Program-made: the position numbers and the translations under genes | The notes under the pieces: model-generated | Seen by the model: the letters and a program-made list of their open reading frames with translations, nothing else | What the model was told of the DNA's origin: nothing | The model's database searches: none | Shown: positions 15,993-25,065 of the stretch, piece after piece | How the letters are laid out: each line of letters opens with the position of its first letter | Position numbering within the stretch: the first letter of the stretch is position 1 | From: Spongiibacter tropicus DSM 19543 | Lineage (GTDB): Bacteria; Pseudomonadota; Gammaproteobacteria; Pseudomonadales; Spongiibacteraceae | Direction of reading: 5' to 3' | Length of the DNA stretch: 64,000 nucleotides | Assembly (NCBI RefSeq): GCF_000420325.1 | Contig: NZ_ATUS01000001.1 | Location: 62,001 to 126,000 of the forward strand

Positions 15993-16985
15993 TTACAGCT
16001 TGACTCGGGTTCTCCCGCACACCGAAACGGTAAGAAACCGCGCCAGTTGATCGGGAACGGCTGCCAGTTCAATTTCAGTCAGAAGGTTTGACCACTGGTC
16101 GGATGATAACTTCCACGGACCGGCAAAACGCTGCCAAATTTCCGCTTTTCTGGCAGGGGAAATTTCCACTGAATCGACGCCGAGCAGACAAACACCTCGG
16201 AGTATAAAGGGGAACACGCTGCTTTCGATATCCGTGCCGGCAGCCATACCGCAGCAGGCCACAGCGCCTTCCGGGCAGATCATTTTCAGCAGGTTACTCA
16301 GTGGCTCACCACCAAGCGTGTCAACAGCGGCATCAAACTGGGGTTTGACCATCGCCTTTTTCGCCGCATCGTCAAACAAATCAGGTGAACAGCATTGATC
16401 CGCGCCAAGCTGCTTCAGCATGGGATATTGCTCCCCCTTGCCGCTGATCGCCGTCACTCTTGCACCGAGATGACTGAGCAGCGCGACGGCGATAGAACCG
16501 ACACCGCCACTGGCCCCGGTCACTGCGATGCGCAGGCCCTGAAGTTCGCCTAACTGGCGCTGCAATTTGTCGACACAAAGTCCCGCTGTGAGACCTGCCG
16601 TCCCCAGGCCCATCGCTTCGGCAGCATCCAGGCCTTCAGGCATTTTCAGCACCCAGCTTCCCGGAACCTGAATTTGTTCCGCCAGGCCGCCGTCGGTATT
16701 CATGCCGAGGTCGTAGCCGGTAACGATGACCTTATCGCCCACCTGAACGTTATCGCAGGTAGAGGCCACGACCTCCCCTGCGGCATCGATGCCTGGTGTG
16801 TGGGGGAAACTACGGGTAACCCCCTTATTCCCGGCGGCAGACAGTGCATCTTTGTAGTTCAGCGATGAATAGGCAACTGCAACCCGCACCTGTCCCTCTT
16901 CGGGCTCGGGGAAGTCACTTTTATCAATTAACTCTACGCGGTAGCTACCCTGCTCTTCTCGAACCTGAATGGCTTTGAATGACAT
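15993..16985 (-). CDS. acuI: AcuI/YhdH-type zinc-free alcohol dehydrogenase (acrylyl-CoA reductase-like)
   Basis: A 330-residue medium-chain reductase of the YhdH/YhfP/AcuI group, which reduces acryloyl-CoA or related enones with NADPH. Visible features are SSLNYKDALSAAGNKGVTRS and HTPGIDAAGEVV near the N-terminus, the nucleotide-binding VTGASGGVGSIAVALLSHLG (about 150-169) and FDAAVDTLGG. No zinc ligands. In marine bacteria AcuI detoxifies acrylate from DMSP, but this role cannot be shown from the single gene. It is followed without a gap by the pseudopilin gene and preceded 15 bases upstream by sohB. Confidence 0.9.
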   Translation of the reverse strand: MSFKAIQVREEQGSYRVELIDKSDFPEPEEGQVRVAVAYSSLNYKDALSAAGNKGVTRSFPHTPGIDAAGEVVASTCDNVQVGDKVIVTGYDLGMNTDGGLAEQIQVPGSWVLKMPEGLDAAEAMGLGTAGLTAGLCVDKLQRQLGELQGLRIAVTGASGGVGSIAVALLSHLGARVTAISGKGEQYPMLKQLGADQCCSPDLFDDAAKKAMVKPQFDAAVDTLGGEPLSNLLKMICPEGAVACCGMAAGTDIESSVFPFILRGVCLLGVDSVEISPARKAEIWQRFAGPWKLSSDQWSNLLTEIELAAVPDQLARFLTVSVCGRTRVKL

Positions 16986-17000
16986 ATCGCCCTCCCGTAA

Positions 17001-18035
17001 TCAGCCGTGGAAGCGGCTGCTTCGCAGCTTATCGATAACGCGCCACAGCCCGCGATCAACTGCCCCTTCAGCAGCCAGGCCCAAGCGTTCTTGCAAACTG
17101 CGCTTGTATTTGAATTTAACGGCATAAATATCCGCTTCATCGCGCTTTTCAAGCAAATAGTCGTCGCTGGTTGAAAGGCCGTCAATCAGACCTTGGTCGA
17201 CGGCCCGGCGGCCGTACCAGACCTCCCCGGTAGCGATGGCGTCGATATCCAACTGCGGACGGTGCTCTCCCACAAACTCTTTGAACAACTGATGAGTGTC
17301 TTCGAGTTCTTCAATGAACTTTTTCCTGCCTTCTTCCGTGTTCTCACCGATCATCGTGAGTGTGCGCTTATGCTGACCAGCCGTATGCAGCTCAACATCG
17401 ATATCGTGTTTTTTCAGCAGGCGATTGAAATTGGGAAGCTGGGCAACCACACCAATGGAGCCGATAACGGCGAACGGCGCGGCCAACAGGCGGTTGCCGA
17501 TACAGGCCATCATATAGCCGCCACTGGCGGCCACGCGGTCTATGGCAATGGTCAGCGGGATATTCTTGTCGCGCAGGCGTTGCAATTGTGATGCGGCCAA
17601 ACCATAGCTGTGCACCAGTCCGCCGGGGCTTTCCAGGCGCAGCAACACTTCGTCCTGTGGCGTTGCAAGCGTCAGAATGGCGCTGATCTCATGGCGCAGA
17701 CACTCGACCTCTGACGCTCGAATATCACCGTCGAAGTCGAGAACAAACAGCCGTTTCTTGTCGGATTTCAGTTTGCCTTTGCGCTCTGCTTTCTCGTGCT
17801 TGCGCCGCTCTTTGCGCAGCTTTTTATATTGCTCATCATTCATCAGCGCATAGTTCAGGGTGTCCTGCCAGTCTTCAAAGCGTTCGTGAAGCCGACTGAC
17901 TTCTATGTGCCCGTCTTCGTTTTCGCGCTTGTTGCGCTGGGACAACGAGCTGATCAAGCTGATAAGAATAAGGATAAAAACCAGGCCAGTAATCGCTTTA
18001 GCGAAGAACAGACCGTACTCAAGCAAAAAGTCCAA
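17001..18035 (-). CDS. sohB: SohB-type inner-membrane serine protease
   Basis: A 344-residue S49-family peptidase. An N-terminal transmembrane helix (FFAKAITGLVFILILISLIS) precedes a charged linker (residues 55-95, Lys/Glu/Arg-rich) and the SppA-like core, where IDRVAASGGYMMACIGNRLL holds the nucleophilic serine and GSIGVVAQLPNFNRLLKKHD the following helix. The SohB N-terminal extension is present. The start is TTG with GGAG upstream. SohB is a periplasm-facing envelope protease; its substrates are poorly known. It lies in a same-strand run with the two upstream membrane/chemosensory-like genes and acuI. Confidence 0.93.
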   Translation of the reverse strand: MDFLLEYGLFFAKAITGLVFILILISLISSLSQRNKRENEDGHIEVSRLHERFEDWQDTLNYALMNDEQYKKLRKERRKHEKAERKGKLKSDKKRLFVLDFDGDIRASEVECLRHEISAILTLATPQDEVLLRLESPGGLVHSYGLAASQLQRLRDKNIPLTIAIDRVAASGGYMMACIGNRLLAAPFAVIGSIGVVAQLPNFNRLLKKHDIDVELHTAGQHKRTLTMIGENTEEGRKKFIEELEDTHQLFKEFVGEHRPQLDIDAIATGEVWYGRRAVDQGLIDGLSTSDDYLLEKRDEADIYAVKFKYKRSLQERLGLAAEGAVDRGLWRVIDKLRSSRFHG

Positions 18036-18098
18036 GGTGGCTCCAGAGAAAAAGCAAAAGGATCGCCATAGTCTTATGACTGGCCGTTTGGGTCAAGC

Positions 18099-18746
18099 TC
18101 ACCAGTGCTGCAAGGCGTTGATGGCAATTGGGTTTTCCGGTTTGATAAACATACCACTGCGCCCGAGATAGACGCCATAAAGCGCACCGTCAACCAGGGG
18201 CGCATATACTCCGCTGCCGAAGTCCACTTCCACCCAGTCCCAGATAAAAGGCTGGTCTCGCAAGAGCTGCCATGAGTCGACCCATTCTCCCCCTTGCAAG
18301 GGATAAACACTGCGCAGTTGTTGCGCCTCATCAGCGGGATCACGATAGCGACTGCTCAAGCGTTCCAAGCGCACCAGATTATTGAGCCCAAGCTTGCCCA
18401 GCGCCGCGTCCCAGCGGAGTATCCGCGCGTCCAATCGCCACTCATCGCCGTGCATTGTCGCATCCAGCGCTAACTGCTGGTCATCTGTATTGACGTGAAT
18501 AAGAAATCCCTTCGCCGGATCCTCGGCCACAAACACTGTGGCAACACGCTGCTCTTCCGCGAGGTTGCGATAGGCCAGCAAATCCTGACTGAGGAACACG
18601 ACGCCCCCCGTCAGTGGCGCGACGAGGAGTAAGGCAAGCGTTGCACCGAGCGGCCGCCGTCGCAACAGCAGGAGTAGTAGCAGGGTCAGGCCAAGGCTGA
18701 CACCACACAGCGCCAGCAGCAGGCTATCAAGATCAGGAAGCCACAT
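18099..18746 (-). CDS. Membrane protein with two N-terminal helices, unknown function
   Basis: A 215-residue protein with two N-terminal hydrophobic segments (LLLALCGVSLGLTLLLLLLL, then LGATLALLLVAPLTGGVVFL) and a periplasmic C-terminal domain (ATVFVAEDPAKGFLIHVNTD; GEWRLDARILRWDAALGKLG; GALYGVYLGRSGMFIKPENP). ATG 18746 is preferred over a longer frame because it starts directly before the first helix; it overlaps the end of the upstream chpA-like gene by 14 bases, so the two are translationally coupled. Proteins of this kind are sometimes labelled efflux pumps, which the sequence does not support. Confidence 0.75.
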   Translation of the reverse strand: MWLPDLDSLLLALCGVSLGLTLLLLLLLRRRPLGATLALLLVAPLTGGVVFLSQDLLAYRNLAEEQRVATVFVAEDPAKGFLIHVNTDDQQLALDATMHGDEWRLDARILRWDAALGKLGLNNLVRLERLSSRYRDPADEAQQLRSVYPLQGGEWVDSWQLLRDQPFIWDWVEVDFGSGVYAPLVDGALYGVYLGRSGMFIKPENPIAINALQHW

Positions 18747-20490
18747 ATTCCGGCTCAGCTGTGGCGACGGGGTAGCCCAGTTGTTGCAGGGCCTCTTCGG
18801 CAATACCCAGAATACTGTCGTCGGGCAGGTGTCGCCGCTCCATCTCGCCCAGGTAGTACTCCATGCTGATCATGGCGTCTGCCAATGTCTCGAGAGACTG
18901 GGCATCCCGCGTAGGATCGATATCTCCCCGCGCAACAAACGCTTGCATGAATGCCACCGACGACACCGCGACAGCGGCAAGACGGCGCATTTTCAGCATC
19001 TGGAATGCCCCTCTGACGGTATTGAGGCTTGTCGGGGTATTGGCGATATGGGTGGCGTCAAAGCCCGAGTCGATATAGGCGGCAATCGCGCGTTTAACAA
19101 GACTGATTGCGCTCTTTGCCTCGTCCAGCACAATCGCCGTCGCTTCGCTGACCTGATTATCGGCACTAATGCTGTCGCGTTTGTCGATACTCAGCGCATT
19201 CAGCTCGTCGTAGTTCAGCTTGCGGCGGTCGATCTGCGCCAGACTGCTCTCGATAAACAACAGCGTCTCCGCCAATTCCTCCAGTTCACTGCGGTGGCGA
19301 CTCAGGTCTTTACCAACAAAACTCAGCAAGGCTTTCGAATGCGTGTTCAACACTTCCGACAAGGAAGGCAGGTTCAGTACCAGCAACACATCGGCGCCCT
19401 GCTGCAGTAACTCGCTCAGTGGTCGAATTTCTTCGTCATCACTTCGGCCATGCTGCGCAAGGAGTTCGAGGATATCCTTGGCGTGACGCAACTCGCCGCG
19501 CAATTCATTCAATACTGACGATACGGTGTCATAACTCAGCCCGAGCATCTGCTGGCGCAGGCGCTGCAGTTCAGCATCATCGAGTTCTGAGGGTGACGCC
19601 CCAATGGCTCTGAGAAGCTTGCCGCCCAGCCCCTCCTGCCACGCAGAAAGCCTGAGCAGGAACAGCAGTTCAGCTTCCAGAACATCGTCAGACGGCTTGC
19701 CTGCCGCCAGGCGTCGGAGCTGTCCATCCAGAGCAGACAGTACCCGCTTACGTCGCGGATTGAGCTCCAGCCCCTTGTTCAGAAACGCCTCGATCACCGC
19801 CGTCGCCAGCAACCAGAAACGCTGCTGGGGGCCGCCAGTCAGCGCCGAACAGAGCTTGCGCAAGGCACGGGCGATCAGCGTCAACTGCATTTCGACCTGG
19901 GCATCGCGCAGCACACCGAGCAAGCCCCGCTGATACGCTTGGCGAACGCGTTTCAGCAAGGCCTGAAAGTCCGCCTCTGACAGATTTTCACTGCGCAATA
20001 CCAGACGGCTGTCGCGACTGAACAGAAACCCGGTTTCAGGCAGGAAATAGCTGTCTGGCAGCAGCAACTGCCGGTGAGCCGCTCGAAGTTCGTTCGCGTG
20101 AGTAATGGCCAGAATAGGGATATCTTCTGCGTGGCTCTGCACGAACTCCAGGTACCGGGGCAGAACAAAAAAGGCCGTACTCAGAGCGTTCAGCTGTGCC
20201 TCGGGCAATTCCTGCGTGTTGGCAAGAATACTTTGGCAGAGCGCTCGCATTTCATCGGCGATCAGCGCGGCGCCACGCACTTCAATCAAGCGTAGCGTAC
20301 CGCCAATCTGCCGAAGATCTGTTTCACAATGTTCAAGCAATTGCAGGTCATGTCGCTCTGCAAGAAAGGTCTCAAACACATTGGTCGCTTGCTGGACCGT
20401 ATTATTCAGTTCTGCATCCACCAGCGCAAAGGAGCTGGTATTGATGGCTGTTTTTATTTCAACTGGCTTTAACACGCGTGATTGCCCCAC
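18733..20490 (-). CDS. Stand-alone protein resembling the N-terminus of ChpA/PilL
   Basis: A 585-residue cytoplasmic, helix-rich protein. Its first part matches the style of the Pseudomonas ChpA N-terminal scaffold: GGTLRLIEVRGAALIADEMR, FVLPRYLEFVQSHAEDIPIL and NELRAAHRQLLLPDSYF. Later regions contain Hpt-like helices (around 310-400 and 455-560; NTVRGAFQMLKMRRLAAVAV), but I see no phosphoacceptor HExxHxxKG motif and no CheA kinase or receiver domain. It may be a regulatory scaffold paralogue rather than a kinase. The start is GTG. It is coupled to the membrane protein that follows. Neighbouring type IV pilus chemosensory genes are absent. Confidence 0.7.
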   Translation of the reverse strand: MGQSRVLKPVEIKTAINTSSFALVDAELNNTVQQATNVFETFLAERHDLQLLEHCETDLRQIGGTLRLIEVRGAALIADEMRALCQSILANTQELPEAQLNALSTAFFVLPRYLEFVQSHAEDIPILAITHANELRAAHRQLLLPDSYFLPETGFLFSRDSRLVLRSENLSEADFQALLKRVRQAYQRGLLGVLRDAQVEMQLTLIARALRKLCSALTGGPQQRFWLLATAVIEAFLNKGLELNPRRKRVLSALDGQLRRLAAGKPSDDVLEAELLFLLRLSAWQEGLGGKLLRAIGASPSELDDAELQRLRQQMLGLSYDTVSSVLNELRGELRHAKDILELLAQHGRSDDEEIRPLSELLQQGADVLLVLNLPSLSEVLNTHSKALLSFVGKDLSRHRSELEELAETLLFIESSLAQIDRRKLNYDELNALSIDKRDSISADNQVSEATAIVLDEAKSAISLVKRAIAAYIDSGFDATHIANTPTSLNTVRGAFQMLKMRRLAAVAVSSVAFMQAFVARGDIDPTRDAQSLETLADAMISMEYYLGEMERRHLPDDSILGIAEEALQQLGYPVATAEPEYVAS

Positions 20491-20643
20491 CTGATTCCGC
20501 CGCAGACCGGCACCTTGATAGGCCGACCCTTTCCGGCTGCAATGGCGCAGTTTTAGCAGGTCTTGCCGACGCTGCCCAGTCTCTGCAATGCGAAATACCT
20601 ACTGGGACACAGTAAATGCCTGCGTCCATTTGAGTATTGGCTG

Positions 20644-21357
20644 TCACCCTTCCGGAGAGGAGCGCCATAAACACTGGCCGCCACTGGCCTTGTCAATAAT
20701 ATCCAGCTGCTCCTGATGGGCCGCCAGTTCGACATCGCTGGCACGCACCACCCGCAGCGGTTGACGCTCAGCCGAAAGTCGACGAATACCACTACTGCCC
20801 TCAGCGCTGCTGTCTTCTTCCCCCGCCAGCGCCAGATTGGTCTGACCACCGGTCATCGCCAGATAGACGTCGGCGAGGATCTCCGCATCCAGCAGAGCCC
20901 CGTGAAGATCGCGCTGGGAGTTATCGACAAAATAGCGCTGACACAGGGCATCCAGGCTGTTGCGCTGCCCCGGATGTTTCTGACGCGCCATGACGAGGGT
21001 GTCGAGAACCCCGCAAATCTCGCGAATACGAGGCTGGGCCGACATCAGCCCCAGTTCCATATCGAGGAAGCCCACGTCAAAGGGCGCGTTGTGAATGACC
21101 AATTCGGCGCCGCGCACAAACTCCAGGAACTCATCGGCAATCGATGAGAATACCGGCTTGTCTGCCAGCATTTCATTGGTGATGCCGTGAACTTCAATCG
21201 CCCCCTGCTCGACTTCTCGTTCGGGGTTGATATACACATGAAAATGGCGCCCGGTGAGCTTGCGGTTAACCAGCTCGACACAGCCTATTTCGATAATTCG
21301 ATGGCCGTCATTGGGGTCGATACCCGTGGTTTCGGTATCCAGAACAATCTGCCGCAT
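20644..21357 (-). CDS. dnaQ: DNA polymerase III epsilon subunit (proofreading exonuclease)
   Basis: The 3'-5' exonuclease that proofreads for the replicative polymerase. The 237-residue product has all DnaQ motifs: ExoI LDTETTGID (6-14), ExoII HNAPFDVGFLDMEL and ExoIII HGALLDAEILADVYLAM, of the DEDDh type. The C-terminal tail after residue 180 is the usual link to the alpha subunit. It begins two bases after the rnhA stop and is on the same strand, the arrangement common in pseudomonads, whereas in E. coli the pair is divergent. Confidence 0.96.
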   Translation of the reverse strand: MRQIVLDTETTGIDPNDGHRIIEIGCVELVNRKLTGRHFHVYINPEREVEQGAIEVHGITNEMLADKPVFSSIADEFLEFVRGAELVIHNAPFDVGFLDMELGLMSAQPRIREICGVLDTLVMARQKHPGQRNSLDALCQRYFVDNSQRDLHGALLDAEILADVYLAMTGGQTNLALAGEEDSSAEGSSGIRRLSAERQPLRVVRASDVELAAHQEQLDIIDKASGGQCLWRSSPEG

Positions 21358-21359
21358 GA

Positions 21360-21806
21360 TTACCTCTTTAATTCATCAATACCGCGATTGGCCAGAGCAT
21401 CGGCCAGCTCGTTCTCGCGGTGACCACTGTGGCCCTTTACCCAATGCCACTCAATGTCATGCTTGGCAGCGAGTTCATCCAAGGCTCGCCACAGGTCGGC
21501 GTTCTTAACCGGGGCTTTGGCTGCCGTCTTCCAATTGCGCTTTTTCCAGTTGGGCAGCCACTCCGTAATGCCTTTGCGCACATATTGGGAGTCGGTCGTC
21601 AGGGCAACTTTGCAGGGACGTTTCAGGGCGCGCAGCGCTTCAATGGCTGCCGTCAGCTCCATGCGATTATTGGTTGTATCCGGCTCGCCGCCATACAGCG
21701 GCTTTTCCGTGGTGCCGCTGCGCAGCAACGCTCCCCAGCCGCCGGGGCCGGGGTTGCCGCGGCAGGCACCGTCGGTGAAGATTTCCACTTTACTTGCTTT
21801 TGTCAT
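21360..21806 (-). CDS. rnhA: Ribonuclease HI
   Basis: A 148-residue enzyme that cleaves RNA in RNA-DNA hybrids. The four acidic catalytic positions are visible in [16 protein letters not shown] (D), [10 protein letters not shown] (E), [10 protein letters not shown] (D) and [12 protein letters not shown] (D). Length is typical of bacterial RNase HI. Its ATG overlaps the TGA of the upstream methyltransferase gene by 4 bases and dnaQ follows at once, so the three genes form one operon. Confidence 0.96.
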   Translation of the reverse strand: MTKASKVEIFTDGACRGNPGPGGWGALLRSGTTEKPLYGGEPDTTNNRMELTAAIEALRALKRPCKVALTTDSQYVRKGITEWLPNWKKRNWKTAAKAPVKNADLWRALDELAAKHDIEWHWVKGHSGHRENELADALANRGIDELKR

Positions 21807-22576
21807 TCCTGAGGTTTTTCTCTGAGATTGCGCGTTGCACCGAGCATGGCCGGGTGCGGGATGATATTGGAACGCCGGCGCAGGTTGGCAGACGGCGTCA
21901 GCGGCGCGCGGTATTTTGTCGCGCTCAGCACAAAAACACCACCCATCGGCAGTTTTGACGACAGGCTCCGATGGTTCATAAAGAAGCTTGGCGTATTGAT
22001 CGGCAGCCGGTGAAAGGTGTAGCGCAAGTCCGCCTGTTCAAAGCCAAGCAGCGACAGCCAGTCATTGAGCCGGTTGAGCGTAAGGCTGTGGTGCTGCCAC
22101 ATGGCGCTGCGTTTGACACGCCCCATCATTCCTCGCAACGCCAGTGGCGACCAGGGGTTGATACCACAAATCACCAGCTTCCCATGGGGAACGATGAGGC
22201 GCTCAACCTCTCTGAGAACGGTGTGCGGATTATTGACGAACTCCAGTAAGTGATGAAGGACGACCATATCCACCGATTCATTGGCAATGGGCAGCTGGTC
22301 AAATTCGCAGACGGCGTCGAGAACCTGGCTAAAGCCATACTGACCGATACTGCCAAGGTGAATTGGGCGGTGACAAAGTCGGTCATCAACCTGAAACCGC
22401 TCGGGAATCATGCTGAGCTTGAGCAGGTTCCTGCGTTCGGTGCTGCAGTCATCCAGCGCGGCATTAATCAATGCCTGTTCTTCCTGCAAGACGGTGCAGC
22501 CGACTGGACTCCGAAACCATTCCCGCAGCGCGGGAAGCAGAATTTCCGGGGAGTGTTGTGTACGCCATTTAGCCAT
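21803..22576 (-). CDS. SAM-dependent methyltransferase (YafS-like) of the rnhA-gloB locus
   Basis: A 257-residue class I methyltransferase. The central region has [20 protein letters not shown] followed by [20 protein letters not shown] and [20 protein letters not shown], the usual motif-II to post-II pattern. The first 80 residues hold a less conserved N-terminal domain. E. coli YafS occupies the same place between gloB and rnhA, and the substrate of this family is unknown. It is divergent from gloB (92-base gap) and overlaps rnhA by 4 bases. Confidence 0.88.
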   Translation of the reverse strand: MAKWRTQHSPEILLPALREWFRSPVGCTVLQEEQALINAALDDCSTERRNLLKLSMIPERFQVDDRLCHRPIHLGSIGQYGFSQVLDAVCEFDQLPIANESVDMVVLHHLLEFVNNPHTVLREVERLIVPHGKLVICGINPWSPLALRGMMGRVKRSAMWQHHSLTLNRLNDWLSLLGFEQADLRYTFHRLPINTPSFFMNHRSLSSKLPMGGVFVLSATKYRAPLTPSANLRRRSNIIPHPAMLGATRNLREKPQE

Positions 22577-22668
22577 TGTTCACCTCTGTCGCGCCCCTGT
22601 GATCACTGCCTGAGAGCTTGTCTGGCAAGAGATAACTGTTTAACCTGAGCCAAACGAGGTAGCAATTT

Positions 22669-23439
22669 ATGGACGCTCTGTCTGTGACGCCGATTCCGGC
22701 GTTCGACAACAATTACATCTGGTGCATTCACCGCGACCAAAACGCCGTGCTTGTCGATCCCGGTGATGCTGCTCCGGCACAGCGCTTTTTGCGCGAGTCT
22801 GGCTTTGAGCTTACCGCAATTCTGGTAACGCATCATCACTACGACCACGTCAACGGCATCGCCGAATTGCTGTCTGAGTGGCCGACTGCCACTGTCATTG
22901 GGCCCGCCACCGCCTCCCCGGCCATCACCCAAGCGGTCAAGGATGGCGATACGGTCACGCTGTTCGACCACCGCTATCAGGTCATCGCCGTTCCGGGCCA
23001 CACACTGGATCACTTGGCTTACTATCAGGCAGAAACCGGCCAGTTATTTTGTGGCGACACGCTCTTTGCCGGGGGCTGCGGCCGGCTGTTTGAAGGCAGC
23101 CCCGAACAGATGCTGCGCTCCCTCCAGCGGCTTCAGGACCTTCCGGCGGCAACCCGTGTATACTGCGCCCACGAGTACACCTTGGCGAACTTGGCCTTTG
23201 CCTTGAAAGCCGAGCCAGAAAACGCCACACTGCGCGACCGTTATAGCGTAGTGACCGAAAAGCGTGAGCGTGGAGAGATCACACTGCCATCCACTCTTGC
23301 CCAAGAGTGCGCGAGCAACCCGTTTTTACGAACCGACAGTCCCTCGCTGCGAGCGCGAATCTGCGAGCGCGAAGGAAGCGACACGCTGAGTCAGGTTGAG
23401 GTGTTTGCCGCGCTGCGAGGCTGGAAAGATAATAGTTGA
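22669..23439 (+). CDS. gloB: Hydroxyacylglutathione hydrolase (glyoxalase II)
   Basis: A 256-residue metallo-beta-lactamase-fold enzyme that hydrolyses S-lactoylglutathione in methylglyoxal detoxification. The metal-binding THHHYDH motif lies at about residues 54-60, with further ligands in AVPGHTLDHLAYY, FCGDTLFAGGCGRLFEG and YCAHEYTLANLAFA. The C-terminal HAGH domain (TLRDRYSVVTEKRERGEITL; NPFLRTD) is complete. The stop overlaps a possible TTG for the following mltD gene, suggesting coupling. Confidence 0.96.
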   Translation: MDALSVTPIPAFDNNYIWCIHRDQNAVLVDPGDAAPAQRFLRESGFELTAILVTHHHYDHVNGIAELLSEWPTATVIGPATASPAITQAVKDGDTVTLFDHRYQVIAVPGHTLDHLAYYQAETGQLFCGDTLFAGGCGRLFEGSPEQMLRSLQRLQDLPAATRVYCAHEYTLANLAFALKAEPENATLRDRYSVVTEKRERGEITLPSTLAQECASNPFLRTDSPSLRARICEREGSDTLSQVEVFAALRGWKDNS

Positions 23440-23444
23440 AGATA

Positions 23445-25037
23445 ATGACAACGACCGACACATTGACCTGGGGCGTGAACTTGGCCCGTGCACCGAGACT
23501 CCTGATCATTTCACTTGGCGTATTGCTGACTGCCTGTGTCAGTCAGCCCTCGCGCCAGCAGGCAGTTGACTATCGCGCCAGTTGTGCCACCTGCACCGCC
23601 GATCGCCAGCTCACGGTTGTCCGTAAGACCCAAGCCGTGGCCCCGGAGCCCCAGCCATCGCTCCCCGAGTATCAGGACGTCTGGGAGCGAATCGCCGCCA
23701 AACTCAGCTTTACCGATATAGCCCGCCACGCCCGGGTGGAAAAACTGGAAGACTGGTACGCAACACACGGTCATTACATGACGAAGGTAAGCGACCGCGC
23801 CGGGCACTACATCTACCATATTATTGAGCAGCTTGAAGCCCGTGACATGCCCGTTGATCTCGCGCTGCTGCCTTTCGTCGAAAGTGCCTACGACCCCTTC
23901 GCCTATTCCCACGGACGCGCCGCAGGCCTCTGGCAGTTCATTCCCAACACAGCAAAATATGTCGGTATCGAACAGAACTGGTGGTACGACGGCCGACGTG
24001 ACGTTCTGGTCGCCACAGACGCCGCACTGGACTACTTAAGCTCGCTAAACCAGCGTTTCGACGGCGATTGGATGCTGACGCTGGCCGCCTATAATGCGGG
24101 CGCAGGTACCGTGAACAAGGCGATACGACGCAACAAGAAAAAGGGCCGCCCCACCGACTTCTGGTCGCTGGATTTACCAAGAGAAACAGAGCGTTATGTG
24201 CCAAAGCTACTGGCACTTGTAAAGATTTTTAGAAACCCGGCGAGCTACAATATCACCCTGCCTCATGTGGAAGACGCGCCACGCTTTGCCAAGATCAATA
24301 CCGGTGGACAGATTGATCTTGCCAAGGCAGCGAGTCTGGCGGGCATCACTGTCGAAGAGCTCTACCGCTACAACCCCGGATTCAATCGCTGGGTCACGGC
24401 CCCCGATGGCCCCCATTACCTGCTTATTCCCACCAGCAATGCCGCACAATTTCAGACCCAGCTGGCCGCCCTGCCAGAAAAACAGCGCGTGCGTTGGACC
24501 CGCTACAAGGTTGCCAAAGGCGACAATTTGATCAGCATCGCGAAGCGTCACCATGTCGACATTGCCAGCATTCGTCGATTTAACGAATTGAACAGCGACA
24601 TGTTGCGCATTGGGCAGGAACTGCTGATTCCCGGTGGCAGCCAGTCGGCGCCCCTCGACAACCTGAATCGCGGCGTCGCCAGCAGCGGCCGTCAGCAACG
24701 CAATTACACGGTTCGCCGCGGTGACACCCTGAGCGAAATCGCCAAGACCCACTCCGTAAGCGTCAATCAACTGATTCGCTGGAACCGACTGGATCAGGGC
24801 GCCCTGATTAAACCCGGCCAACAACTCTCCATTTGGACCAATGCATCGGCGCCCAGCGGCATTGTTCGCAAGGTGGGTTACAAAGTGCGCAACGGTGACT
24901 CACTCTCGGCGATTGCCAGTCGCTTTAAACTCAAAGTTGCTGATATTCTTGAGTGGAATGGGATTGGCCGCAGCAGTTATCTACAGCCCGGTCAGTCGCT
25001 GACGCTGTACGTCGACGTAACGCGCGCCGACCTCTAA
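23445..25037 (+). CDS. mltD: Membrane-bound lytic murein transglycosylase D
   Basis: Lipoprotein that cuts peptidoglycan glycan strands. The 530-residue product has a lipobox (LISLGVLLTAC), an SLT domain with the catalytic glutamate in LPFVESAYDPFAYSHGRAAG and the LWQFIPNTA motif, and three C-terminal LysM repeats (starting near TRYKVAKGDNLISIAKRH, NYTVRRGDTLSEIAKTH, GYKVRNGDSLSAIASRF). ATG 23445 is chosen; a TTG three codons upstream would overlap the gloB stop. A peptide ABC transporter operon follows 28 bases after the stop, which suggests joint handling of murein fragments (inference). Confidence 0.95.
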   Translation: MTTTDTLTWGVNLARAPRLLIISLGVLLTACVSQPSRQQAVDYRASCATCTADRQLTVVRKTQAVAPEPQPSLPEYQDVWERIAAKLSFTDIARHARVEKLEDWYATHGHYMTKVSDRAGHYIYHIIEQLEARDMPVDLALLPFVESAYDPFAYSHGRAAGLWQFIPNTAKYVGIEQNWWYDGRRDVLVATDAALDYLSSLNQRFDGDWMLTLAAYNAGAGTVNKAIRRNKKKGRPTDFWSLDLPRETERYVPKLLALVKIFRNPASYNITLPHVEDAPRFAKINTGGQIDLAKAASLAGITVEELYRYNPGFNRWVTAPDGPHYLLIPTSNAAQFQTQLAALPEKQRVRWTRYKVAKGDNLISIAKRHHVDIASIRRFNELNSDMLRIGQELLIPGGSQSAPLDNLNRGVASSGRQQRNYTVRRGDTLSEIAKTHSVSVNQLIRWNRLDQGALIKPGQQLSIWTNASAPSGIVRKVGYKVRNGDSLSAIASRFKLKVADILEWNGIGRSSYLQPGQSLTLYVDVTRADL

Positions 25038-25065
25038 CGAAACCCGCCCTGTCAGGACGCTTTTC

